Assembly: GCA_029204225.1 (NCBI GenBank)
Contig: CM055098.1
Span: 24,061,367-24,125,366 of the forward strand
Source: Diphasiastrum complanatum
Lineage: Eukaryota; Streptophyta; Lycopodiopsida; Lycopodiales; Lycopodiaceae
Direction of reading: 5' to 3'
Length of the DNA stretch: 64,000 bases
The translations under genes and the position numbers were made by a program. A model generated the notes under the pieces. It saw nothing but the letters and a program-made list of their open reading frames with translations, was not told the DNA's origin and made no database searches. Below are positions 1-61,640 of the stretch, one piece after another (position 1 is the first letter of the stretch; each line of letters starts with the position of its first letter).

Positions 1-382
1 GGGTCTAGGGTGGAGGTTGTGTGATGGCGGTGAATACGATAGGAGTGCGGCCTGTTGCGATTGAAGGGGAATGCAGTGGGGCAGACTTGCGGTGGGTTGC
101 GGATATTGTGATCGCTACAATGCAGGGACTGAGGCAATTGAATGCGGTCCCTACGATGTAAAGGATGTTCCCATGGGTCAATGTGGTCACTAGGGCTCCA
201 TGTAGATGGAGGCTCGTGTCATTGTTCGCATGTGTTTGTTATAGCGTTGAATATAGATAGATAGATTGTCAGAGAAAGCGTCAATGCAAGCTGTGTATTT
301 GAGGTACGTTGTGCTCGTCAGTCCGGATCGTTGTTGAAAAGGTCTATCGTCTAGCGTGGATCTGGGCTGGTGGAAGCAGGTG
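1..382. other. No gene recognised
   Basis: This stretch holds no coding segment or known element that I recognise. It is moderately G-rich on the plus strand. It leads directly into the minisatellite that starts at 383. Confidence 0.5.
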
Positions 383-712
383 GTCGGTTGAGATTGGACT
401 GTATTGTTGTCGGTTGAGATCTAATAGCAGACCGTCGATTGAGATTTGAGGGATGGGCATCGGTTGAGATCTGATGCAGTGCGTCGATTGAGATCTAACT
501 GAAGGCCATTGGTTGAGATTAGACAGTGGGCGTCGATTGAGATCTAACTGAAGGCCATCGGTTGAGATTAGAAGTGGGCGTCGATTGAGATCTGACTGAG
601 GCTGTCAGTTGAGATTTGACAGTGGCCGTTGGTTGAGATCTGATTGAGGCCGTCGGTTGATATCTAATACTAACCGTCGGTTGAGATCTGAGTGTAGCAC
701 ATCGGTTTCCAG
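383..712 (+). repeat. Minisatellite, about 24-25 bp units, about 14 copies
   Basis: The core GTCGGTTGAGATCT, with variants GTCGATTGAGAT and ATCGGTTGAGAT, recurs at 383, 409, 434, 459, 483, 508, 532, 557, 580, 604, 628, 652, 676 and 701. Spacings are 23-26 bp. The variable half of each unit alternates between types such as AACTGAAGGCC and AGACAGTGGGC. That suggests a higher-order dimer in the middle of the array. It ends immediately before a decayed Ty3/gypsy coding region, so it may be an element-internal or LTR-associated repeat. Confidence 0.9.
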
Positions 713-716
713 ATAA

Positions 717-2300
717 ATGAAAGTTTACTCCCTTTTATCAGGAATGCGGTTATGGACATTGTTACAAGAACTGTCCAACAAGACCAAAGCCACCTCCGGT
801 ATCTACTCCATTGATATGATTACAATTAAGCAAAGACCAGCAGTCCACCCTATAGAACCAAGTGTACAAGTGTTGATTTTGAGTTCAGAAACAAAACAAA
901 AAATTGTCATTGAGCCAACACCTTATGAATCTGTGCCAACTACTGATCTACCTACCGCATCAAGGGTGTATCTGAATCTCAACTCAGAGAAGAAGAAATC
1001 CCAAAACATGAGGCAGTAGATCAAAGATCTACTAGAAGAATAAGCCTTGAAAGCAGCCAGAGCTATAGCAGAGATTCATTCTATACTTGTGTCACCATTG
1101 GATTTACAGGATCCTTTGCAAAGAACACATCAATGTACGTATATTAACACTCAGTTGCATCATTGCAAAGAACCCTTCAAGATGACCGAACTTGAAGCGG
1201 CGCAAACATAACTGATCATGAATATTCTATCTAGTAAGTTGGATACTACATTGGGAGACTTTTTGAAGTTGGTGCATCAAGCAAAAGAAGTGTTATCCAA
1301 AAGATTGAGACAGAACCAACAGTACAACAGGAACTACAATTTTGTGGTGGATTTTACTGAGATCCAAATGACGTACTCAATGTATGGGCAGCCTAGAAAA
1401 GTGAGCAAAGAAATATCACTCTGTCGATACAACATAAACGGTTTAGTTGAGAGACAGCCGTGATTGATGAGGGTTCATATTGAGTCAATCTAATCTCAAC
1501 AAAGTTATGTGCAAAATGGGGCCTTACAAGAATGAAGCCTGCAAATTTTGCAATCAAGCTAGCTGACCAAACTACAGTTCGTCTAATCGACATAGTGGAG
1601 GACATATTAGTGAAAATTGCAGGAATCCAGTTTGTCATTACTTTTGTAGTAATGGACTTACCGGAAGCACTATCAGTGTATCGCATTTTGTTGGGAGGTC
1701 CATGGTTACGAGTTGCACAAGTGATTCATAACTGGAAAACATGAAAGATTACATTTGAGAATCGTGAGCATGCAGTAAAAGTTCATCCATTAACTTAGAC
1801 AATCAAACCGGTAGTCCAAAAAACAGATGATGATTCATCAACAATGAATCATACTTGTGATCGACAAGAGAAAGCTTTGGGAGTGCCCTATGACTCGAAT
1901 AGATAATGTTAATTGGAATCAAGCTCTTGCAATTGTGGATTGTACAACAGGATACATGTGTCAACGAGATATCAATTCAGAGTTGAGTGACATTACTATG
2001 CCTGATCGTACTTTGGATACGCCGATCACCTTTCTAGTCATATGATGAATGTGGCATGGATATCTGCTTATTTGATTCTAGATCATGTTGAAGATTAACT
2101 TATTCATGTTAGTCATGCTTTATCTTATGACAAAAATGATGAACTCACAAATGAGCAGATTCTAAATCATATGGATCCTACAAGGTTTGGAGTTTGAAAT
2201 ATTTCTAATGAACCAACAATAAAATCGCCAAAAGTGGCTACATTGAAGGAAGAAAAGAATGCATGACCAATGATGAAGAAGCAAGCCAAATGACATTATA
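717..2300 (+). pseudogene. Decayed Ty3/gypsy gag-protease region
   Basis: Several short open stretches on the plus strand (717-1019, 1218-1463, 1532-1744, 1857-2045) are separated by stops and frame changes. The piece at 1532-1744 reads like the C-terminal half of a retropepsin: a LADQTTVRLIDIVEDI stretch, then FVVMDLPE, then ILLGGPWL, the usual order in plant gypsy gag-protease proteins. The catalytic DT/SG motif is not visible. The gag part is not recognisable beyond its position. It leads in the same orientation into the reverse-transcriptase fragment at 2303-3425. It is clearly non-functional. Confidence 0.6.
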
Positions 2301-2302
2301 AT

Positions 2303-3425
2303 ATGGTTCTAAAATGGAAGAATCCATCAAGAGATGCAGTTTCTATAGTTGATCAAGAAGATGTACAATCTTTATTGGATAAAGAAAAAGATAAGCTTGA
2401 AGATGACTCATCAAGTCAGAGTTCCAAAAAGTCGTCATCTTCTCAAAAGACTTCGGTCAAGAAATCTAAATGCAAAATAAAGGTTAACCTCGTTGAGCAA
2501 GAGAAAGAAAATAAAGTTCATCAAGATATGTCGGATCATTTCAAACGTTATACCATTGATGATGTGATGAGCATGTTACGAAAAGCTCATCATGAACCTA
2601 AAGATCAAGTGCCAAAAACACAAAAATTCTACGATGCACCAGCTAGGACTCAATCTATAAATCTTGCTGAACCAGGAGAGGTTGAGAAGATTGTTCAAGC
2701 TAGAATGCAACTTACCTCAGATCAATTCAATGCGCTAAGGAAGTTGTTGATTAAATTTCAAGATTGTTTTGCTTGGACATACAAGGATTGGAAAGGAATT
2801 CCTACATCAATAATCGAACATACCATTCATTTGGTACCTACTGTAGTGCCAAAAGTGACAATATTTTGTCGTCTTAATCCGAATGTCACAGATCTTATCA
2901 AGAAAGAGCTACAAAGGTTACTAGAAGCATATTTCATTTACGAAATCGAGCATGCCGAGTGGACTTCACCGATTGTTGTTGTTCCCAAGAAAAATGGGAA
3001 GATGAGAATTTGTGTGAACCTAAAAGCTTTGAACAAAGTGATGCACAAAGATCACTTTCGGTTACCTTTTATAGAGAGCATATTCGATCACCTTGCTAGA
3101 GCAGAAGCCTATAGTTTTTTGGATGGCTTCAGTGGTTAAAATCAAGTTAAAATCGCACCTGCAGATCGACATCAAAAATCTTTTGCAATAGAATGAAGAA
3201 CCTATGCCTATAAAGTCATGTCATTTGGACTATGTAATGCACCGAGTTCATTTCAACGGGTTATGTAGTTTGCTATCAAGGAGTATTTGCAGAAATTTGT
3301 TGAGATTTATTTGGATGATCTTGGAGTCCCTAGTGTTGATACATATCATTTGGAAAAAGTGTTTGAACGTTGTCGGAAGTACCAATTTTTTTGAATCCAT
3401 AAAAATATCAGATTTGCACAAATAA
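2303..3425 (+). pseudogene. Ty3/gypsy reverse transcriptase fragment, broken
   Basis: An open segment at 2303-3139 has a basic, serine-rich linker at about residues 30-60, then the region upstream of RT (FQDCFAWTYKDWKGIP) and the first RT motifs (WTSPIVVVPKKNGKMRICV, LNKV, FLDGFSG). It stops at 3137-3139. Homology continues in the same frame past the stop and a further stop (NQVKIAPADRH, YKVMSFGLCNAPSSFQRVM), then EIYLDDLGV near 3300. The catalytic YxDD position therefore reads YLDD. Stops and lost similarity after 3390 show a dead copy. RNase H and most of integrase are missing. A possible integrase tail lies at 4075-4267, after unrelated sequence. Confidence 0.85.
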
Positions 3426-3813
3426 AGCATGAGAGATGGAGGAAAAGAGATTAAGCAAGGACATTCCACATCCATTCCGTAAGAGAACCAACCTGCTTGT
3501 ATTGAAATGAAGAGAGAACATGTACAATGATTCGAAATTGTTACTTATATAGGAGATTGAGGAGATGGGCGTTCCAATTCCTATTGGCTAATCTTAACCT
3601 ACGTATTCAAAAAGTGGAGGGATCCATTCATTAATTGGAGGACCCAATTTCAAAATGAATTTTGGTGAAAACCCCTACTTTATTCACTAACTTGACTTTT
3701 AGGCCCTAAGACATTAAAAGTTCCGCATAATAGGCCTAAAGTCCTTTTATTGGCTTTCTAATTAATCAAATCTCTATGCGATCATCGGGCTGGACTTACA
3801 CACGCAAGGTGCC
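3426..3813. other. Non-coding stretch, possibly LTR-derived
   Basis: No coding signal is seen. It separates the gypsy RT fragment from a tandem duplication and an integrase-like tail. A TATA-like TTACTTATATAGG near 3540 and the position between two pieces of gypsy pol are compatible with LTR-type sequence inserted into the older element. I could not define its ends. Confidence 0.3.
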
Positions 3814-4067
3814 AAATCCCTCTCACTTATTAGCTAGGGTTAGGGTTGCCTTGGGATCCGCAGCCCTCCAACAGTACCCCCCACCAAAACTAGTGGGAAG
3901 TGTTGAGAAATCTCCGCTCTGATTGCATTGTTGGGAAATCTCCCTCTCACTTATTAGCTAGGGTTAGGGTTGTCTTGGGATCCGCAACCCTCCAACAATA
4001 TCCCCCACCAAAACTAGTGGGAAGTGTTGAGAAATCTCCGCTCTGATTGCATTGTTGGGAAATCTCC
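3814..4067. repeat. Tandem duplication, 124-bp period, two copies
   Basis: The segment beginning TCTCACTTATTAGCTAGGG at 3821 is repeated at 3945 with only a few substitutions (for example GCCTTGGG against GTCTTGGG). Both copies contain CCAAAACTAGTGGGAAG followed by TGTTGAGAAATCTCC. The two units are directly adjacent. Confidence 0.9.
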
Positions 4068-4074
4068 TTATCGA

Positions 4075-4310
4075 TCTAAAGAGATCTCCTAGAGATTTTA
4101 AAGTTGATGACTGGGTATATCTTATGATTCCAAAAGATTCTAAGACATTACGTACCGGGAAGCATTATAAACTACAAAAAATTAGGGCGAAAGGTCAAAC
4201 TAAGGATGATGATTCATGGGAGAGAGTTGAGAGCATAAAGAAGAATTTCCCTAAGTTCAACTTCTGAGGACAAGAGTAGCTCAAGGGGGGAAGAATGTTA
4301 TGTCCATGAC
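4075..4310 (+). pseudogene. Ty3/gypsy integrase C-terminal tail, polypurine tract and LTR start
   Basis: The translated segment has RDFKVDDWVYLMIPKDSK followed by LRTGKHYKLQ, which resembles the chromodomain-like C-terminal end of gypsy integrase. After the stop codon at 4265-4267 come GAGGACAAGAGTAGCTC and a purine run AAGGGGGGAAGAA at 4283-4295, like a polypurine tract. TGTTATGTCC at 4296 would then open the 3' LTR. This may be the 3' end of the element whose RT lies at 2303-3425. Confidence 0.6.
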
Positions 4311-4870
4311 CAGTATATAGGATTTAGTATACTTTATCTCTTGGATACACGGTACTCCAGTGAAACAAGCTTATTAGTTATGCCACATTATACTAGACAT
4401 GACGCGCAAGTAATCAATATCCTTGTGAGGCCCAGAACACACTAATTGGATTTAGTACAAGGTTTGGGACTGTCTATGCATGTGCAGTATCAATAGCAAA
4501 TGATTATATGTATAGATGAGTTGGGACCTTGCATTACTATCTGCACAAGGGGGTTCTTAGCCTTATATAAAGAGGCCAAACTCATCCCACTCCATCATAA
4601 TTTGGTTGCAGGCTCTCTCTCTCTACTCTCATGATTCCTAATCCTTGTCTTGGGGGTGAAGTTTCTAGAGATTGATTGGTTGCTTATTCTCCATAGTTGT
4701 CTTGTAAGCAGGATCTTGAGGAGCTTTCCCTTACAATAATGCTATCTTATTTGTAAGTAGAAGTAGTTTTTGCTTTTATTGTTGTGCTGCATCTACAAGG
4801 CTCCTAGGATCGAGCCCTACTTCCCGTGTTTCAAATGACTTGGAAGAAGGTAGATGAACCCCTCTTCTTC
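4296..4870 (+). repeat. Probable gypsy 3' LTR (3' boundary not defined)
   Basis: The sequence starts TGTTATG directly after a polypurine tract. It contains a TATA-like CTTATATAAAGAGGCC near 4562, as expected for an LTR promoter. No clear CA terminus or matching 5' LTR was found, so the right boundary is approximate. Confidence 0.45.
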
Positions 4871-5100
4871 TTGACACCATTTGTACAAGACTTAATTTAA
4901 GGACTAAAAGTTTCTATGACCCACTTAAGGGGGAGTGTTGGAGTTTTACAAGTCAGTGAAACTAATCATGTTATGTGTTCTTATCGCAGTTCTCTTTTCT
5001 TTAAAAAATACAAGAACATGCACAATCTACAATTTTACAAGAGAAAATCTAGATGCAAAAAGTGCAACTTTGTAAAAATAATCACTATCGACTATTGACC
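4871..5100 (+). repeat. Ty1/copia-type polypurine tract and LTR start
   Basis: CCACTTAAGGGGGAGTGTTGG at 4921-4941 is the typical junction of a copia polypurine tract (AAGGGGGAG) and an LTR that starts TGTTGGAG at 4936. No matching TCCAACA end is visible within the next few hundred bases, so this is probably a truncated LTR. Confidence 0.55.
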
Positions 5101-5417
5101 ATCCAATTTCGACCTTGAGCAATTTTTGACCTTGTACTAACATTTTCGACCCTACATTTGATTTCGACCCAATGTACAAAATCTTTTACGATTGGGAATG
5201 ATCTTCTATGGACTTAGATCCTTTCAGATAGCGACCATTAATGGCTGAATGTAGTGCCTTAATCCATTTTGTAAATGCATCAATTAAACATTCTTTTTAA
5301 TTACACAACTACCATATATATATTTATATATATATAAACTTATGTACATGTAGTGGGTTTCTTTCCTTGCCTAACCTGAATCCAAGATCTAATCAATCTA
5401 GCATCAAAGAGACGAAG
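5101..5417. other. No gene recognised
   Basis: AT-rich sequence with a short ATATATATTTATATATAT tract near 5315-5335. No open reading frame of interest was seen. Confidence 0.5.
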
Positions 5418-6560
5418 TTAGTTGTCATGTGCGGGGGTGAGGTGGCCTGGGCAACTGTGATGAGAATGGTAGTCCCAATAGTCACAAACTGTCCTTGAGT
5501 AGAAGCAGAGGTGAGGAAGCATCAGAGGTGGGGGGATAGGAAGTTCAATGCGAACAGCAGCATGGGGAAGAAGCGGAGCTGACGATGTATGCCTAGTACG
5601 ACGTCGTGACGCGGAAGGCGAGTCAGGAATGACGATCTCGTTGCGTGGACAACGTCGACTATGTGAACTGGAGGCCTGGTGGGATGACTCGGCCAGTGCT
5701 TCTTCATAAACCGAAAGCACACAATCCAGGTGAAAGCCATGGATTTTTTTTCAAAGTGGGAGGCCACTAGAAGAGACAACAAGGAGCCAGTAGCGAACTG
5801 CTGCTTGGTATTGCTCCTAATGGCTTGTTTGAGCTCACTAGAAACAGTCTTGAACCAATTATATGGTTCGAGAGGGGCCTTGGCTATCTTGGCATAGGAC
5901 TCGACTATCCTATGTAGGATCTGAGAAGTGATGCGATCTTTCTTGAGGTTGCCAACCATCAGAAAGTTATTCAGAAGCTGGGCAACAACGTGGATGGCAG
6001 ACTCAGTGATGGCATCGAGGAGGTAGCTGTCATTGGTCCAATGCAAATCATTTTGTTAGGTCAACGTAAGGCTTAATAGCATGTTTGGCCTGTTTATGGT
6101 TGGGTGAGGCTTGGGTACCAGACACTATGCCTATGGCAGCAAGGGCGGCCTCAGTCACGCACACCTTGTGTGTGGCTCCCTAGAAGGTGATGTAAAACTT
6201 GGATTTCTCTTCCTTCCACGTACTGAAGGCAAGAGTGATGAAATCTATGTTGATTCTCCCAAAAAAGGCTCTCTCATGAATACCCATTGCAGTAAGCAGA
6301 GGCTCCGCAAGGGTCATCCACTGAGTGACCATGCTTGTGCTAGGAAGTATCATGATATCCGTTGTAGATGTGACATCATGATGGATAGTATAACGAGGAG
6401 ACTGGGATGTATCTGTGGAAGATATGATGATTAGAAACGAAAAGTAAGACGCATGAATGTATATCAAAAAACAGTTCAGAAAGTTTGAAAGGCTTTGGTC
6501 ACGGGAAAAATTGGCAAGAGCTTCGCTAGCACAAGTGAGGAATGAATCGAATTCAGCCAA
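5418..6560 (-). pseudogene. Unrecognised open segments, probably element-derived
   Basis: Two minus-strand open stretches (6560-6180 and 6046-5522) encode acidic/aliphatic proteins that I do not recognise. They read in compatible order, so they could be pieces of one broken coding region. The first ends in a lysine-rich TWKEEKSKFYITF tail. The second has a leucine-rich start (SAIHVVAQLLNNFLMVG). No conserved catalytic motif is visible. Their position among retroelement fragments makes a transposon origin more likely than a host gene. Confidence 0.3.
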
Positions 6561-7227
6561 CTTATAGGTGAATTTGGAGGGTCCATTACACTAAATATTA
6601 GCTTCGCTGATGAGTTCTGAACAAAATTTGCAGGCATATACATTACTGTGAAAATAGGCTATAAAAATATTGGAGAAGGTTTTTGAGGATCTGAACCTAT
6701 TCGGCAGACATTTTCCAGGGTTGGCGAAGGATTAACCTTCACCCAAGAGGGTCCTTCATCCAAGTATTGTCATAAATGCATTTTTCCAAGATCTGAGACT
6801 ATGACCAATCTAATTTTGACATTCTAAGACCATCTATCATGTCAGTGAAGGTTCATAATGAGAGTAAGGTGCTCGATGAAGGTTTCCAAAATGGCATATT
6901 GCCAATCATTTGCCTAACTCAAAAAAATGGACTTTTTATAGACAAGAACCTTCGCCCAACTTAATTTAGATATATTTGAAGTAGATGTATAGTCTGGAGA
7001 ACGAAGGTTTTTTTCTGATATCGTATCGGCAACATCTGACTGAAACAATGATTTTATAAGTCATTTTTCATCAAAAATATTGTCCTTCCTTTTTCTCATG
7101 TTGATGACTTTTGCTCATCAGTCTTTTCTCAGTTTTTTTTTTTAACTATCTTTTTCAAACAAAAATTGAACAATTAAATATTGAAAACAAAAAATTGAAA
7201 AACAAATAAAATTAAAAATCATTGAGA
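6561..7227. other. AT-rich non-coding stretch
   Basis: No coding signal. Repeated GAAGGTTT-like words (near 6677, 6848, 6882 and 7002) and a T-rich/A-rich stretch at 7125-7210 are seen. It ends at the start of an integrase fragment on the minus strand and could be the LTR side of that fragment. Confidence 0.4.
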
Positions 7228-7895
7228 TCAGCCTTGCTGAACTGGCGGAGCAAGCTGCCAAATCTTGCGTAATCGGCTGCCATTCACCGAAGTGTCAAAT
7301 AGTTTTTCGTCCAAGTGCTCAAGAATTACTACATCATAGTTTAGGATTTCATTCACTTTATACGGGCCTTCACTGGTAAACTTCAATTTTCCCTTGATCA
7401 GCTTGGTTTTGTACATCAATGCAAGATCTCCTACTTTTAGATCCTTTTTGTGCAATCGACGATCGTGCCATGCCTTTCGGCGGGCTTTCTCTGCTGCTAA
7501 CGCATGAACTGCCATCAATCGTGTTTCACATAATTTGTGCCACGCTTCATGACGTAGTTGTAAAGACTTATCATCATTTAACCGTTCGTTGCCGCTATGA
7601 GTAAAGATGGGATTAAAAATTCAATCGGCATGACAACATCTTGACCATAAACCAGTTGAAAGGGTGTTTGATTTGTACTATTTTTGTAAGCGGTTCTGAA
7701 TGCCCATAATGATGCATACAGTTTATGTTCCCAATCAGACTGACTCGCTTCAACTGTCTTTGTCATAATAGTCCAGAGAATCTTATTGGAAGATTCAGCT
7801 TGGCCATTCCTTCTGAGTTCTAGCAAGACATCATCGTCTCGGAAGTCCTCACCTCCACGATCAATTCTTGCTAAGAAGGCTAAGCGAAGGTCCAA
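7228..7895 (-). pseudogene. Ty3/gypsy integrase C-terminal fragment
   Basis: Read from 7895 to 7228, the protein contains GQAESSNKIL, WAFRTAYKNSTNQTPFQLVYG and VMPIEFLIPSL, the C-terminal half of a plant gypsy integrase core. After one frame break at about 7595-7520 comes the basic tail WHDRRLHKKDLKVGDLALMY and a KGKLKFTSEGPYKV segment. The start of the core is missing because the fragment ends at 7895. There it meets a plus-strand gypsy fragment of a different region, which marks a rearrangement breakpoint. Confidence 0.85.
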
Positions 7896-7904
7896 GACAA
7901 GTCC

Positions 7905-8110
7905 TTTCGAAAAGGAACAAGAGATGTAGAGGCCCGAACATTTTAAACGTTATACATTGGATGATGTGGTTATCATGTTACCTTAAGCACATCGTGAACT
8001 CAAAGAACATGTGCCAGAATCGAAAGATGTTTACGATGGCCCAACTAGAACACAACCAAAGAATCTTGCCAACCCCGGAGAACCACAAATGATTGTACAA
8101 GACGGATCAC
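7905..8110 (+). pseudogene. Ty3/gypsy linker fragment, related to 2521-2700
   Basis: Nucleotides 7937-8100 match the pre-RT linker of the element at 2521-2700. Both encode HFKRYT.DDV, then a P-rich segment and a RTQ..NLA.PGE motif. Stops are present. It has the opposite orientation to the integrase fragment that directly abuts it on the left. Confidence 0.7.
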
Positions 8111-8129
8111 AACTTAATCCTGTATTTTA

Positions 8130-8365
8130 GGAACCTATTACAATTACATACTACGTGTCCTTCATGCTGGCTACTGGCGGTAGTAGGCTGAGCCATAGGA
8201 GTGGCGAAACCTGCACAATCCTATATGTATTATGCCATTTGTTCGCACATGGGTTGATAGAGATGTACTTTAGGACTCTACTACAATTGCATAGGTATCC
8301 TTCATGAGGAGGCTGGCTACTGGTGGTAGTAGGCTGAGCCATAGGACTGGCGAAACCTTCTACAA
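8130..8365. repeat. Imperfect direct duplication, 146-bp period
   Basis: A block ending GTAGTAGGCTGAGCCATAGG occurs at about 8145-8215 and again at about 8290-8360. GGCTGAGCC lies at 8186 and 8332. The copies differ by several substitutions and small indels, including an extra GGAGG in the second copy. Confidence 0.8.
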
Positions 8366-8807
8366 TAGGACCGGACCGTAACTAGCCGTCAGATGAAAAT
8401 GATACCTGATGTAGCATTCGCGGATGGATGGTTGGGATTAAAATTTTTTTTGTTACAGCCTAAAACCAGGCTCCTCTTGACCAACCACAACATGCTACGT
8501 AATGGTGAGTAATGGTGAGGGTGGATGATTTCAACATCTCTCCAACATATTAATATCTCCACCCTTCGGATCTTTGAGAGCCCACCATTGCGGCTACAAT
8601 GCTAGTTCAAAATACGCTACCCCAATACATACCCCACATGTTAATAAAAACCTCTTAATGATTGATCCAATATCTCATCTCCTTCTTCATACCATTACCC
8701 CAACTTTTTTTTTGGTAGGAGAAGAGCAAGAACAAAGGAGGAGGCGGTAGGAGGTAGGAGGAAGAGGCTTCTGTGATCTTATTCTTCGTGGTCGTCTGGT
8801 TCTGGCT
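8366..8807 (+). promoter_or_regulatory. Probable promoter/5' leader region of NTRC
   Basis: This stretch lies directly upstream of the proposed first exon. From about 8715 the sequence becomes purine-rich (GGAGGAGGCGGTAGGAGG) and then GC-rich, unlike the AT-rich surroundings, as is common for plant 5' leaders. No convincing TATA box is assigned. The call rests on the exon 1 model and is an inference. Confidence 0.35.
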
Positions 8808-59514
<50,707 letters not shown>

Positions 59515-60515
59515 GTAATCTTTTTTGTTGTTTCCAATATTCAAAAAAATTGAACTATAGGTGTTGAGATGAAAACTTTTTTTTTATTTGCCTAGTGATT
59601 TTGATTATCACCATACTCTAAAATTGAGTATGGCAACAATAGTTCCGACATTTGTTTGCAAGCACTTTATTGAGTGGTACATGTGTTAACTCAACGACTA
59701 TGGGCAGTAGGTACGAGCACATCCAAAACGAATCATACTAAAGCGCTTGAATTGAATAATCAAATTGTAGTCAATTATTTGACTCAAGCAAGATTTCAAA
59801 AGCACTGTTTGGTTAATGGGTTTTGTTGTTGAAATTCAGACATAAAGGACCTAAAATGGATTCATTTAATCTCCAAGAGGGATTGGATGCATTGCTTTCA
59901 ATGATTCTATCATCTAACACAAGCTAGAATTGATTTTTCATCAAAAAACAAGCAAGAACAATCAATTACAAAGTGTTTATGACCAAAAATGGCTTCACAT
60001 GTGTGAAGAACGGCCTATTGTACGGACATAGGTTTGAGCACAAAGTACTAAAAATGATTACCACATTGGCTCACAAAAATTGCAAGACAATTGAGAGAGA
60101 TTCAAGTTTGATGCAAATTTCTCTTTTGCTCTTCCTTGATTCACATTTAAAATGACCTTCATTTTGGAGTATTTACATGATGGAGGGAGCCTGATCTGGT
60201 CTGACTTGTTTCACACATGTGGGGGCTGGTACTGTACTTGCATGCATGCCTCTCATAGTGCCTTATCCTTATCCGATGATTTTCCACTATCTAGAAAAAG
60301 GTAGAAATTGCCAATTTTGTAACTTGACTATGCATGAGCCTCTCTATGCCTACTCTTCACACGTGGGAACAGGCTCCACACGTCTGGGATCACATATGTA
60401 CAATGATTTTGGCCTATATCAAGCTATTTTTTGCATTTTTCACAGTCCTAAAGAACTAGCTTTTTCTATTTACATGATTCTATGTAAGATCTATCTACCA
60501 CTCCAAGACATGATC
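59515..60515. other. Start of intron 8, no element recognised
   Basis: AT-rich sequence. The part from about 60150 may be LTR sequence of the copia element on the minus strand, but no LTR end or polypurine tract could be defined. Confidence 0.45.
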
Positions 60516-61224
60516 TTAACTTGAAAAAAGTATTTTTTGGCAAGGCTTTAGTGAGAATATCAGTAACACAATCTGAAGATGACACACACAAATGAAAGTA
60601 GCAAAGGCACTTATGGACTGCCTATCCACTTTTTCACCTGCAAAATTTGAATCGGAAAATGCTCTTAAAGAGATATTAGTACCTCTATACAATTTGCCAA
60701 AGGAAATGGTACCCAAAATGTATCTTAGCACACTTTTGGCACTCTTCCAATGCAATTCAAGAGGATTTTGCATAAATTGACTCAATCTACCTATGCTCTA
60801 GCTTAGATTAGACCTATTTATAGTGAGATAGATCAAGGAGCCAATTAATTTTCTATAAAGTGATGTCCTCGTAGAATCTTTCATCATCACTTTTAGAACA
60901 CTTTACATTTTGCTCCATTGGTGTGACACAACTCTTACATCCTATCATTCCAAATCTTTCAAGGATAGTAGATGCATACTTTGATTGACAAATAAAGCTA
61001 TAATCTATTTTTCTAATGACTTCAATGCCAAGAAAGAAATGTAAAAGTCCTAGATCAACCATTCTAAACTCTCAAGACAAGGCAATTTTAACTTCTTTGA
61101 TTTGTACAACATCATTGCCACTCAAGATGGTATCATCTACATACAAAACTAGAAAGATTATCAAACTATCTTGCATTCTAACCATAGATGCACTGCGTTT
61201 TTGAAAAATAAAAAAAGATTCCAG

Positions 61225-61640
61225 AAATGTTTTATATATATATATATATATATTTTGGTTTTTTTTATGGGCAATATGGGTATCAGATGAAAGCTCTAAT
61301 TAAGAGAATAATTATTATGTAGTTTGTCGATTGTTTCGGGTGCAAGATGGTCCAGTTCAGGTGCATTAATCCATGTTGGGTTCTGTCAAGGATAAAAATT
61401 CAGAACTAACCTCTAGCCTGTCTGTTACGATCACAGATGGTCCCAGTAAGTGTGTTTTCGCTCAGGGAGTTGGAAGGCCAAGTCATGAAGAGGCCTTACC
61501 GTCGGGGCCGGGGTCTACCAGCAGCCCCCGAACCCTGCCGTTGGGGGGTGTTGCCCCCCAAACCCCCCACCGGGGGGGCTACCGCCCCTTGGACCCCCTG
61601 TTTCTCGGGGGGCTACCCCCCCCCGAACCCGATGTCCTTT
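61225..61640. mobile_element. Small unclassified insert with GC-rich hairpins, inside copia RT
   Basis: It separates the copia RT segments NGYLEKD and the YVDD region. It contains a (TA)n tract (61232-61253), an 83-bp module shared with the hAT (61271-61353), and a GC-rich stretch (61495-61632) with three G-run/C-run hairpins. It shows no coding similarity. Boundaries are approximate, and some copia sequence was lost. Confidence 0.6.
61271..61353 (+). repeat. 83-bp module shared with 41306-41388
   Basis: The first 27 bases (GCAATATGGGTATCAGATGA and the next seven) are identical at both sites. The whole 83 bp align without gaps, with TTTC.GGTGCA.GATGGTCC at the end. The other site is just inside the left end of the hAT. 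Confidence 0.9.

Noticed and set aside
3814-4067. GGGTTAGGGTT words considered as telomere-like repeat.
   Set aside because: Only one short TTAGGGTTAGGG stretch occurs per 124-bp unit, so it is not an array of the plant telomere repeat.
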